Positions 37,430-45,662 of a stretch of 64,000 bases of DNA are shown here, piece after piece (position 1 is the first letter of the stretch; every line of letters starts with the position of its first letter). Source of the DNA: Micavibrio sp. Its GTDB lineage: Bacteria > Pseudomonadota > Alphaproteobacteria > Micavibrionales > Micavibrionaceae. The notes under the pieces were generated by a model that worked only from the letters and a program-made list of their open reading frames with translations, did no database searches and had not been told where the DNA came from. Both the position numbers and the translations under genes were made by a program. The stretch spans positions 1-64,000 of the forward strand of contig DUBU01000031.1 in the NCBI GenBank assembly GCA_012960155.1, written 5' to 3'.

Positions 37430-40400
37430 TTATCTTCTCTGTAAGGTTTGGGGCAAAATAACATTGCTCAACTCAAAGAATTTATAAAAACTATATTCAT
37501 CATAATCATCACCCCGCTCCCGTTTACGAGAACAATTAAGCCGCGCTAACCAGCAAAACGATACGCGCTGCATCTCACAAAAACTTTGAATTCTTTCTTT
37601 GGAAACCATTGTATAAACACCTAACGGTGCTGGACAGTTTTGTGGCCAGTAGTCCAGTTGATCAAAATCCCAATATCCCGTTTCTGATAAAACATATTCT
37701 CCATATTTTGACTGTAATTTTCCATTGTTAACGCTTAAAAATGGCTGCTCCTCGGCAAGATAAGGAGCGGCTATATTGACGCCTCTGTACATCTGTTCAT
37801 TTTGCCAGCGGGCTATTGGATCAGCACGAAGTGCTAATACAGAAGGAGCGAAGCTTGTGCCACCTGACACTGCCAGTTTTTCGTTAACATCAATAGAAGG
37901 TAATGGCCCCTCAAGATTCGATGTTAATCGATTAGCATGCATGCTTTTAATTTCCTCAAGCTGCTCAAAAATCTCTTCCGGATTTATCTCTCCATCCCGT
38001 TCTATATTCTTTTGAAACAATCCATAAATTTCCAGATCATAAAAACTTTCGATGTCTCCATGTTTGTCAAAATGAACTGAAACTGGCCCGGAAGCAAACC
38101 CAACAAGTTGTTGAACATCTGAGCCAGTTGAAAGAATATTACCGAGCGACTGAAAAACACGATTCGGGGTTTGGTCAATACTATCACTCGCACCCTCGGT
38201 TTTTGGCCAAAAAGCAGGTTTTTCTGAAGGCTTTGCCTGCCAGCTGCAGAATTCAACCGGACAAAACGCCATAGCATTGAGCATCATATCTGCTTTATCG
38301 ATATGCCCTTTATCAAAGGCCCAGGCTAAAGCCCTTAAATAGCCAGATCTAAATATTTCAGATTGTGGAAGGTCAAAAATAGAAACGCGCTTTTGTGTGC
38401 CACGATCAATAAAATAATGAGCTGAAGGATATCGAGCCAAGATGCCTTCCCGTTCATATAGACAGGTAATCTCGTAAGCCCACTGACGCCGTATCCCCAA
38501 AGTTCCTTTCCGTTGTAAAACATCGATGCGCATGTCATATACAGGTGGTAATAAAGCTGTTTTATAATTTAAAAAATAATCTGGAATTCTGTAATCGCGC
38601 GGGGTGTCATCTGAATGCAGACGAGAATATTCAGGCTCTGGCTTTAGCGGCTGTTTCTTTAATTCGCTCAGCAGCATCCACGATAAAATCGACGGTACTG
38701 GAATAAACTTAATCAGTCTGTCCAAATCTTCGTCACTAAAAACATTTTCCTGTTCCTGATAACATTTACAGAAAAGCACAATAGCTGTTATACATTGTGA
38801 TTCAAAAACGCGTGTAGAAAGCCACTGCCAATAATACTCTTTGACTTGACTGTGATACTGGCTGTTTTGGAACAACTTTATAATTTGCTGGCATGCTTCC
38901 TCTCTTGCATTTACGTCTGGCCAATCCAGACGATCAAAAAGCAGTGGTATAAAACCGTATCGATTTTCAGCAGCTGCGACCCAAGGCGAAGCGGGAAAGT
39001 TCATATTTTTTGAACGCTCTAATGTGAAATCAACCAGCATATTTCCAATTTCAATGACAGCATCTTTCTTGCCCATAATCAAAAGATATTGAACCAATCT
39101 GGAAAGACCTATTACCGGAGGATGGCCGTCTCTTGAATAAGCTTTGCGCGATAACGCTGTATCTTTAATAAAATCCAACCACTTTTCAGGCCAGTGCTTG
39201 GCAATCAACTGAAAACGCGCCTCTGCTTCCTCCTGCGTTCCATGCATTGACCATCCGAAGTCTTCCATATGAGCATGCGGCAAAATCTTGTACGCGGCGG
39301 TTTTTCCAGAAACATCCAGAGCTATCCTCAGCATGAGATTGTTAAAAATACCGGTTCGAAACGGCAAAGATGTATCTTTTTCTGCAATTTCTTGCATGGC
39401 CTGAAGCATTTTTGGTTTTTGTCCCGCCTGAGCCGACCAGTGATCAAACCAGCCTTGGAAAAAATCTCTGTTGAAAATACGGTTTTGCCGATCCAGTTCA
39501 TTTAAAAAATCTTCCAGTCGTTCCGGAGGATACGCTGAGAAATCCAGTGGTTCTGTTTCTATTTTATTGTAGTTGTCATAGGAGGAGTATTCTCTGTCAT
39601 TTCTTTTGAAAAACGTTTTTATAATGGCAGTATTGAGAGGGTCTTCTAGGTTAACCTCTGATTTAAAGCGGGATAAAAGATTATCGCTTCGATACCATTC
39701 ATGTTCATCCAGATAACGCCTATAAAAAGCGGGGAACTTCTCCGGTTGTATGTGCAGAAGCGCTTCACCAAAATCGAGCTGCACATGGTCTGTTTCATCA
39801 CCATCTGTGCATTCTGTGACCTGATCAATGAAATCTCCCAGCTTTATCAGCCAGCCTTTTGTCTCCGCAACACCAGATTTTGCACAATCTAGGATAATGT
39901 CAGATAATCCGAACAAGAAAGTATCTTTGTGAAAATTAACAGCCAGTGCATCTTGAACGGCAAGGATTGCATATTTTTTTGAAAGATCGCTTTGCCCATG
40001 CAAGGTACAAATCTGTGCAAGCCGCATAAAATCTTCATAGCGTTCATTAAATTGTTTGATGGTCTGGAATAGCTCCAGCTCTTCCTGCTCACAGAACCAT
40101 TTTAGAGCGTCCTCGTGGAAAAAGCCTCCAGCCCTCAAATCGATAAGGTTGTCCAACCATAATTCCTTCCGGAAATGCTTGGAATGAATAATAGATTGTA
40201 CATCGTCAGCTTGCATGGATGCTTTGCCTGAAAGCATCTCAAGATCGTATGAAATGTCAATCAAAGCCCATTGGAAATAAGTGCAATATTTTCCTTCTAT
40301 CGAATGATGGATATCTCGGGGCACCTCAATTTTCTCAAGCTGAGCATAAAGCCATGCTGCATCCGGGATATCCCCTTTCTTTATTTTTTTAGCAGCATCT

Positions 40401-43252
40401 TTGGCAGCATCTGCGAGTTGCTCACACGCAACACATACCCAGTTATGGACGTTCAAATTCCTTAACCACACGTCCTCGAACTCCCCTTCCGCGTGTAAAT
40501 GAAGCGCAAGAGAAGAAAAGAAAACAGCATGATAAAAGCCCGTCATTTTGGGTTGGGGGCCATAGAGTTTATAGTGACTTTGGTCAAAGATCTCAGTATC
40601 TAATTTGGTAAAGAATGGACACCCATTCCTCACCCCTTCAACGAAGGATCGAACTTGTATTAATGGGGCTTTCTTAATTTCATCACATAAATCCCAATTA
40701 CTGATTTGTATAGCTTGGCGGCCAGCGAAATTGTTTAGGGAACGCGCCGTAATCAAGGCTTCTTCAGGTTTAAGATCAGATTTAGCAAGGTTCTGAAGGG
40801 TTCCAGCAGCATTTAAAGAAACAAGCCGTTGGAGATAATTTGTATAATCCCTCAGGTTTTCATCATATTGACGTACCCAATCTAAGAGCTTGCTGGCATC
40901 ATCCAGTTTTAATGAGGCTATAATATCAAGATAGTTAATATCATCCCAACGATCCTGTTCACGTCCAAGCGGCCCAGCCGGCCTCGGAGCAAAAAACTCA
41001 CTTTCAAAAAAATCTTTAAACACACGAACATTTTCAATCTGATCCAACTGGCTGAAAGTTTCGGCGCATAACGCCAGCTCTTCATCGCTTAGCACATAAG
41101 GTTCTGACAGAAGACGTGTCTTTAAATCCGGATCAGACCAGCTTTCTTGAAGCTGGCAGAACAGTAATCTTTGCAGCCCCTGTGTTTGATAATCATCGGC
41201 AGATCGTGCGTAATCGTCCATCAATCCAAGATGTAATGTTCTGACTATATTATCCCTATCCAACGCCGCCCAAGCGGCACGCTCCAGAATATCCTGGATC
41301 TGATAAAGCGGATATCCTTTCAGAAACGCATCCGCCAGCCATTCTTCTGTTGGGCCATTAATAAGAGGTTCTGTTTCGCCGTTTTTATATTTAATGATCC
41401 AGAGATAGGACCAGCGCCACAATTCTGGTGCTTTATTTTCGAGCCAAGTAATAACAAGGGGGTAAGCCTGCTTTACGATTACATCATGGTCTGACAAAGA
41501 ACAAACATACTCTTCAAGACTGACATGATAGACAGACAACCCCATGCGGTCGAGCCGTAAAAGGTGGTGTACTTTATCTTCCGTTTCACGGATGCTGGAA
41601 ACAGTCCCGTATTTATCTCCACTTAAACATTCGGACAAAGCACCATCCGGCCATTTGAAGCCACAAGCGCATAGAATATGCAGCATTACTCTCCCGCTTT
41701 CATCCAGCGTGTCCATAAGTGTATCGTAATATTGTTTAATATCATTATCGGGGCAAGCTGGAAGAGCGGATATATTGGCGTCATTAATTGCTTTTCCAGA
41801 CTCTAGGAGCGCCTGTAGCGTATAAGTCAGATGTAGAGGATAGCCATTGGATTTTTGAAATAGTGCATCCGATACGGTATTGAGACGATAATCTCTTTGC
41901 TGCGCATCTTCAGGCACGCCAATTTGTATGGCATGGAAATCCACCCATTGCCTAACAGCATTTTCATTCATAAATGGAAGATCAATCCACTGATTCTTCG
42001 GGGCTATCTCCAATAACCTGCGCGGAAAGTGTATATCGTCAACCTCGCGTGTTCCGAGGATCAAAACAACATTATCCGGTACAGGCAACAGATTGTCGAC
42101 AATTCCCAGGAGGGGATCTGCTGTTCTCCGATCCCTGTAGACATGATCCAATCCGTCTATAATGACGATGAAAGGTTTATTATCATTCTTATATTCTCCT
42201 CCGCACTGTTCCAGCCATGCCCTTATATTTTTGGGGCTAGGATTTTGATTCCCGAGTCTTCCCAAAACTGCTTCATGGTTCTGCTGTATCTGGCTCATCA
42301 AAGATTGAGATACAACAGACCATGAATAGCGGTCACCCGTATCATCCTGTGACAAATAATAATGATGACGAATAACCGGAATTTTTTCGTCTTCCAGCTC
42401 CTTTTTTAGATAACTTAGATAGGTGCTTTTCCCGACCCCGGGCGCACCATTTAAAACAGTCAACGGTTCTTTATCAGAGAGAAGCCTTTGCCTGAAAGTT
42501 TGATGAAAATCAGCATCAGGCCGAACATATGATTCAGGAATGTGAAAACCCTGATGGATATCTTCTAGAACACTCCATTGCGCAGCGTGCCTGATATTTT
42601 CCAGTGTGATGTGAATATCTTTAAGCTTCGCCCATTCTCGGACATTGTCTAAAAGATTACTAAATCCTTGCTGATCCCCGCCTAAATTCTGAAAACGCCT
42701 GAATAAACCTTCTCTTTTAATATTGTGATCTGGATTGTCTGCATAAAAATGAAATGCCGCCAGAAACTTTTTGAGATTATCTTCTGAGCCAATCTGGCCA
42801 ATGATATTTGATTTTATGTCGCTGTTTAGACTGTCGAAATCCATCAAGCCATTACCATCCAGCAATCGCATGAAACTCTCTTCCAACTGTCGATTTGTGT
42901 AAAGTGCAGCCTCGTGGCACTCATGGCTCTGACAGAGGGCAAAAAACGATTCAGACCATTTTTCTAACAGGCTCTTTTGCCGAGGCTTATCAGGATCTTT
43001 GTTTAATATCCAGTCCCACGAAACTTGGTGACTATCTGTATCGGATGTCCATTTGATCTGTCTGGCAATGAAAGCGCTGTCTGACCTGAGAGCTGTCACA
43101 TCATCCAGTGATCCGGCAAAATCACCCGCTTCCAGCCTTATCCACTGATAGCGGTCTGGGTGTTCAAGCCAATCTATAATAATATCGAGAGCAAAGAGAT
43201 CTTGATAATCGTCGCCTGATCGCCTTATTCCTGAGCGATTCAGTTGCTGCAT
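37430..43252 (-). CDS. Avs-like STAND NTPase with Cap4-type nuclease domain
   Basis: At 1940 residues this has the architecture of antiviral STAND (Avs) proteins, which sense phage proteins and then destroy DNA. The N-terminus (about 1-110) is a Cap4/DUF4297-like nuclease: Tyr16-Gln17 in the YQ motif, Glu41, Asp50-Asp51 and the Q-x-K motif Gln65/Lys67, all catalytic residues present. The STAND ATPase follows, with Walker A GAPGVGKST near residue 270 and Walker B FIVIIDGLDHV near 364. From about residue 500 to the end are long helical repeats expected to form the ligand sensor. A GAAGGAAAA ribosome site lies before the ATG at 43252. The target is unknown. Confidence 0.88.
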   Translation of the reverse strand: MQQLNRSGIRRSGDDYQDLFALDIIIDWLEHPDRYQWIRLEAGDFAGSLDDVTALRSDSAFIARQIKWTSDTDSHQVSWDWILNKDPDKPRQKSLLEKWSESFFALCQSHECHEAALYTNRQLEESFMRLLDGNGLMDFDSLNSDIKSNIIGQIGSEDNLKKFLAAFHFYADNPDHNIKREGLFRRFQNLGGDQQGFSNLLDNVREWAKLKDIHITLENIRHAAQWSVLEDIHQGFHIPESYVRPDADFHQTFRQRLLSDKEPLTVLNGAPGVGKSTYLSYLKKELEDEKIPVIRHHYYLSQDDTGDRYSWSVVSQSLMSQIQQNHEAVLGRLGNQNPSPKNIRAWLEQCGGEYKNDNKPFIVIIDGLDHVYRDRRTADPLLGIVDNLLPVPDNVVLILGTREVDDIHFPRRLLEIAPKNQWIDLPFMNENAVRQWVDFHAIQIGVPEDAQQRDYRLNTVSDALFQKSNGYPLHLTYTLQALLESGKAINDANISALPACPDNDIKQYYDTLMDTLDESGRVMLHILCACGFKWPDGALSECLSGDKYGTVSSIRETEDKVHHLLRLDRMGLSVYHVSLEEYVCSLSDHDVIVKQAYPLVITWLENKAPELWRWSYLWIIKYKNGETEPLINGPTEEWLADAFLKGYPLYQIQDILERAAWAALDRDNIVRTLHLGLMDDYARSADDYQTQGLQRLLFCQLQESWSDPDLKTRLLSEPYVLSDEELALCAETFSQLDQIENVRVFKDFFESEFFAPRPAGPLGREQDRWDDINYLDIIASLKLDDASKLLDWVRQYDENLRDYTNYLQRLVSLNAAGTLQNLAKSDLKPEEALITARSLNNFAGRQAIQISNWDLCDEIKKAPLIQVRSFVEGVRNGCPFFTKLDTEIFDQSHYKLYGPQPKMTGFYHAVFFSSLALHLHAEGEFEDVWLRNLNVHNWVCVACEQLADAAKDAAKKIKKGDIPDAAWLYAQLEKIEVPRDIHHSIEGKYCTYFQWALIDISYDLEMLSGKASMQADDVQSIIHSKHFRKELWLDNLIDLRAGGFFHEDALKWFCEQEELELFQTIKQFNERYEDFMRLAQICTLHGQSDLSKKYAILAVQDALAVNFHKDTFLFGLSDIILDCAKSGVAETKGWLIKLGDFIDQVTECTDGDETDHVQLDFGEALLHIQPEKFPAFYRRYLDEHEWYRSDNLLSRFKSEVNLEDPLNTAIIKTFFKRNDREYSSYDNYNKIETEPLDFSAYPPERLEDFLNELDRQNRIFNRDFFQGWFDHWSAQAGQKPKMLQAMQEIAEKDTSLPFRTGIFNNLMLRIALDVSGKTAAYKILPHAHMEDFGWSMHGTQEEAEARFQLIAKHWPEKWLDFIKDTALSRKAYSRDGHPPVIGLSRLVQYLLIMGKKDAVIEIGNMLVDFTLERSKNMNFPASPWVAAAENRYGFIPLLFDRLDWPDVNAREEACQQIIKLFQNSQYHSQVKEYYWQWLSTRVFESQCITAIVLFCKCYQEQENVFSDEDLDRLIKFIPVPSILSWMLLSELKKQPLKPEPEYSRLHSDDTPRDYRIPDYFLNYKTALLPPVYDMRIDVLQRKGTLGIRRQWAYEITCLYEREGILARYPSAHYFIDRGTQKRVSIFDLPQSEIFRSGYLRALAWAFDKGHIDKADMMLNAMAFCPVEFCSWQAKPSEKPAFWPKTEGASDSIDQTPNRVFQSLGNILSTGSDVQQLVGFASGPVSVHFDKHGDIESFYDLEIYGLFQKNIERDGEINPEEIFEQLEEIKSMHANRLTSNLEGPLPSIDVNEKLAVSGGTSFAPSVLALRADPIARWQNEQMYRGVNIAAPYLAEEQPFLSVNNGKLQSKYGEYVLSETGYWDFDQLDYWPQNCPAPLGVYTMVSKERIQSFCEMQRVSFCWLARLNCSRKRERGDDYDEYSFYKFFELSNVILPQTLQRR

Positions 43253-43600
43253 TCATCGTTTTCCTTCTAATATTTGTCAGAATTGAATGATAATGCAGTT
43301 TAATGTCAATAAAAAGGTATTAAAGCATTTTCCACAATCGATGTTATCAAAGACTCACTTCGTATCTTGTACTTCGTCCGCCGCCAGATGTCACTAAAGC
43401 CCCCTTCTCTGCCATATCTTGCAGGTCTCTGGTAGCTGTTGCGGTGATAGCAATGTACTTTTTGGCTCAATAATAAAGGCAATATTGAGCCGATTAAGGC
43501 TGCTATTCGGCTCATAGTTGCCATCTTGCCTAAGTCCGTAAAGTCCTCATGCCGATGATTTTACTGCTTTCCTATCGGTGCGCGCAGAAAGCCAATATAA
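43253..43600. other. Intergenic region upstream of the Avs-like gene
   Basis: This 348-bp gap should hold the promoter of the 1940-residue STAND gene (minus strand), but I see no strong -35/-10 pair. It contains a Fic-protein remnant (43347-43466) and most of copy 2 of the 67-bp repeat (43536-43602, reaching into the adjacent gene's 3' end). No intact gene is seen. Confidence 0.4.
43347..43466 (-). pseudogene. Remnant of a Fic-family protein C-terminus
   Basis: A minus-strand frame reads KYIAITATATRDLQDMAE then KGALVTSGGGRSTRYEVSL and stops. This is characteristic of the C-terminal winged-helix tail of DUF4172-type Fic proteins (typically ATATRDLQDLVEKGAL...GGRSTRY). Immediately upstream in the frame is a stop codon, and the catalytic Fic domain is absent. 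It is therefore a fragment of a lost gene, trapped beside a repeat and the Avs gene. The open frame at 43306-43524 on the same strand is in a different frame and is not real. Confidence 0.7.
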
Positions 43601-43602
43601 TT
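43536..43602 (+). repeat. 67-bp dispersed repeat, copy 2
   Basis: Direct counterpart of 1169-1235, about 85% identical, without gaps. Its last bases touch the 3' end of the minus-strand gene ending at 43601. It lies at the junction between the defence island and the conjugation cluster. Confidence 0.6.
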
Positions 43603-44071
43603 ACTGATAAAAAAATTGGCCAAGGTAATCCCCACCTACCCAAAGTTTGATGTAATTAGGTTTTGGTCGGATTACGGCTTCATATCCTTCACAGTAGTCT
43701 TTTGCCGCATCATAGCTTTGGGAAAAACAGTCACGGACAACGCAAATCGCTTCACTTTGATACGTCCAACTTTTGCGCTTTAAAACATAGTTCTCAGTGC
43801 AAGGTTCGTATTCTTCCCTGCCTGTTTCATAGCGCCCTGACACTCTCTCGCCGTTAGGTCCTGATGTGCAGGAAAGCAGATTAGGTAAGGGTGGTCTTCC
43901 GTGCTTAAGTCTTGTTTTAAAGGCGCTGTGAGCGCCGGAACAGCCGTTAGGAAATCCGGCCGGTAAGCAAAGCCATATTGCACAGTCATTTTGCGAGGCT
44001 GCATATGCCGCTGGTATGGAGGCTCCACAAAGCCAAATACAAACGGCAGCGCTGATTAGTCTAATGGTCAT
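43601..44071 (-). CDS. Exported cysteine-rich protein of conjugation clusters
   Basis: The 156-residue protein has a signal peptide (WLCGASIPAAYAAS) and then NDCAIWLCLPAGFPNGCSGA followed by a basic KHGRPPLPNLLSC segment. I know this Cys pattern from exported proteins encoded beside virB-type genes in alphaproteobacterial plasmids, sometimes annotated as TraL. There are at least eight cysteines in the mature part, so disulphides are likely. It lies next to the T4SS operon but on the opposite strand, and may be an envelope accessory of transfer. The product name is uncertain; export and association are well supported. Confidence 0.65.
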   Translation of the reverse strand: MTIRLISAAVCIWLCGASIPAAYAASQNDCAIWLCLPAGFPNGCSGAHSAFKTRLKHGRPPLPNLLSCTSGPNGERVSGRYETGREEYEPCTENYVLKRKSWTYQSEAICVVRDCFSQSYDAAKDYCEGYEAVIRPKPNYIKLWVGGDYLGQFFYQ

Positions 44072-44234
44072 TATTCTCTATACTCATAAAGTAAATTTGT
44101 AGAAGCCTAAGGGAGATTGCGTTCTTGCGGTATATGAAGGTTGTAAAAAGCTGTATTTTGAAACTTACGTGTTCCATTTAGGCGCTAAAACACAACTCGT
44201 AGGCGTGTAATTCATTTTACATAGAATATTTTTA

Positions 44235-44263
44235 TTGACTTGCGCCCGTGCATTACGATATAC
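44235..44263 (+). promoter_or_regulatory. Candidate promoter upstream of the XRE regulator
   Basis: TTGACT at 44235-44240 is followed after 17 bases by ATATAC at 44258-44263, a plausible sigma-70 pair. The downstream palindrome TTACGTAA (44268-44275) would overlap the transcription start and is a possible repressor site. Confidence 0.5.
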
Positions 44264-44303
44264 AACGTTACGTAAATTAAATTAATGTGTGTGGAGAATA
44301 ACA

Positions 44304-44336
44304 ATGAACATAGTCATGTTGCGCCTAACTACCTAG
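44304..44336 (+). CDS. Possible 10-residue leader peptide
   Basis: An ATG with a well-spaced GGAG site (44292-44295) opens a frame of ten codons (MNIVMLRLTT) ending in TAG. It lies about 40 bp after the candidate promoter. The end overlaps the inverted repeat CGCCTA/TAGGCG (44322-44339). A leader-peptide or attenuation role is speculative. A second mini-frame at 44360-44392 encodes MKCSCALGLC but lacks a good ribosome site. Confidence 0.3.
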   Translation: MNIVMLRLTT

Positions 44337-44485
44337 GCGACTTATCAGAGCAATCTAATATGAAGTGTTCTTGCGCGTTAGGCTTATGCTGACCCGTTTA
44401 AGGACAAACAAATTTCATGAAATTCAATAAATCTATGCGCCCCTAATAAGGAGTTGGGGTTAGTAAGTATGTGTGGGGTATTAAC

Positions 44486-44893
44486 ATGACAAAACTACAG
44501 CCTAATAAAAGGGTCGTAACCAAGACGGATGAGGAAATTGGTTTCCGTATTCGCCAGATACGGCAAAATAAAAAGCTGAGTCAGGAAGACGTTGGCGCTA
44601 TATGCGGCGTGTCCTATCAGCAAATTCAAAAATATGAGCTTGGGAAAAGCCGCCTGTCTGTTGGCAGGCTTACGCAGATTGCGCAAGCGCTTGATGTGAC
44701 CGCAAGTGATATTCTTGACTACGAGTTAAAGCAAAATCAGCTTACAAATCCTATGCAGCGCTGGTCAGTTCATAATATTGATAAAGCGGCAGCCCAGCTC
44801 TGGGGGCGCATACGGTGTAAACGTCAGAAATATCTGGTGATCGAGCTCATGGATACATTACAACGTGATAGCGAGCATACAACCAATAGGTAA
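44486..44893 (+). CDS. XRE-family helix-turn-helix regulator
   Basis: The 135-residue protein has an XRE/Cro-type helix-turn-helix in its N-terminal half (FRIRQIRQNKKLSQEDVGAI, then VSYQQIQKYELGKSRLSVGRL), followed by a helical tail with a basic end. Such regulators repress or time conjugation operons in proteobacterial plasmids. I start at the ATG at 44486, since the upstream GTG/ATG codons lack better ribosome sites. The gene immediately precedes the virB operon, whose candidate promoter lies in an inverted repeat (44916-44937), making the operon a likely target. Confidence 0.8.
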   Translation: MTKLQPNKRVVTKTDEEIGFRIRQIRQNKKLSQEDVGAICGVSYQQIQKYELGKSRLSVGRLTQIAQALDVTASDILDYELKQNQLTNPMQRWSVHNIDKAAAQLWGRIRCKRQKYLVIELMDTLQRDSEHTTNR

Positions 44894-44915
44894 TGTTCTA
44901 AGCGATTTTTAAATA

Positions 44916-44937
44916 GGAGTGGTTTTATAATCACTCC
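44916..44937 (+). promoter_or_regulatory. Inverted repeat enclosing TATAAT before virB2
   Basis: GGAGTG (44916-44921) and CACTCC (44932-44937) flank TATAAT at 44926-44931. A -10 box inside a palindrome is the usual layout of a repressor-controlled promoter. The -35 is weak. It lies 23 bp after the XRE gene and about 95 bp before virB2, so it may be the virB promoter and XRE operator. Confidence 0.45.
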
Positions 44938-45031
44938 CTGATCGCTCAATATCTTGCACGCTATCCTCCATCATGGTTATGCCCATGTTCTTCTGAAAAA
45001 CAGACTGAACACTTATGGGAGTAAATAGCTT

Positions 45032-45331
45032 ATGAATTTTACGCTGAAAAAGCCTGCGATGGCGATAGCACTGGCCACCATGATTGCTATCTATCCTGAA
45101 GATGCTTACGCGCAGGCGTTATTTGACTCAGGTACTAATTTTTTAAACGCGCTAATGGATCTTCTTACAAATACCTGGGCACGCATCCTTGCAATTATTG
45201 CAGTTGTTTGCTTGGGCGTAATGTGGATGACAGGCCGCCTTGCTTGGTATGCGGCTGTCTCCGTCATTGGCGGCATGATCCTTGTTTTTGGTGCGCCTGC
45301 TATCGTTGATAGCCTTGCAGGTTCGTTGTAA
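45032..45331 (+). CDS. virB2: VirB2 major pilin
   Basis: VirB2 is the T-pilus subunit of type IV secretion systems. The 99-residue protein has a signal region ending DAYAQA and two hydrophobic segments (about residues 50-68 and 72-92), as in VirB2/TrbC pilins, with a polar loop between. GGGAG lies ten bases before the ATG. It opens a co-directional operon running to virD4. Confidence 0.8.
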   Translation: MNFTLKKPAMAIALATMIAIYPEDAYAQALFDSGTNFLNALMDLLTNTWARILAIIAVVCLGVMWMTGRLAWYAAVSVIGGMILVFGAPAIVDSLAGSL

Positions 45332-45342
45332 GGCCCAGAGCG

Positions 45343-45651
45343 ATGCAGACAGATAATCTTCTAGAACTAGACCCAATATTTAGCGGTATGACCAAGCCTC
45401 AGATTGTGATGGGAGTGCCTATGGAATTCTTTGGCATTAACTTCATCCTCTTTGGCATAGGGATGATCGCCATTTATTCGTTAACGGGAAAACTGATTTT
45501 CGTAGTCGCTGTCTGCGCGCCGTTACACGCTATGGCTTATCTGGCTACTGAGCGAGAGGCTCATTGGATGAGTATTCTGCTGACAAAGCTCTCAAGCTGC
45601 GGACCTATTCGTAATCGCAGTTTTTGGAAATCTAACAGCTATAGCCCTTAA
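45343..45651 (+). CDS. virB3: VirB3 inner-membrane component
   Basis: The 102-residue protein has the family start (LDPIFSGMTKPQIVMGVP) and a long hydrophobic stretch forming one or two membrane segments (about residues 25-65). VirB3 works with VirB4 in pilus assembly. It follows virB2 by 11 bp and precedes virB4 by 11 bp, the expected order. Confidence 0.85.
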   Translation: MQTDNLLELDPIFSGMTKPQIVMGVPMEFFGINFILFGIGMIAIYSLTGKLIFVVAVCAPLHAMAYLATEREAHWMSILLTKLSSCGPIRNRSFWKSNSYSP

Positions 45652-45662
45652 GCGAGACCCCC

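Larger units (their letters stand above)
44072..44485. other. 414-bp regulatory region between the cysteine-rich gene and the XRE regulator
   Basis: This gap holds a candidate promoter and two minimal open frames that may be leader peptides, each described separately. The 160 bp nearest the left gene show no feature I can support. Confidence 0.4.

Noticed and set aside
1335-43313. Identical 15-mer TTTAATGTCAATAAA at 1335-1349 and 43299-43313
   Set aside because: A 15-base AT-rich match is expected by chance in 64 kb, so it is not offered as part of the repeat pair.
43306-43524. 72-residue open frame on the minus strand
   Set aside because: It is in a different frame from the Fic-like remnant covering the same bases, which carries recognisable family sequence.
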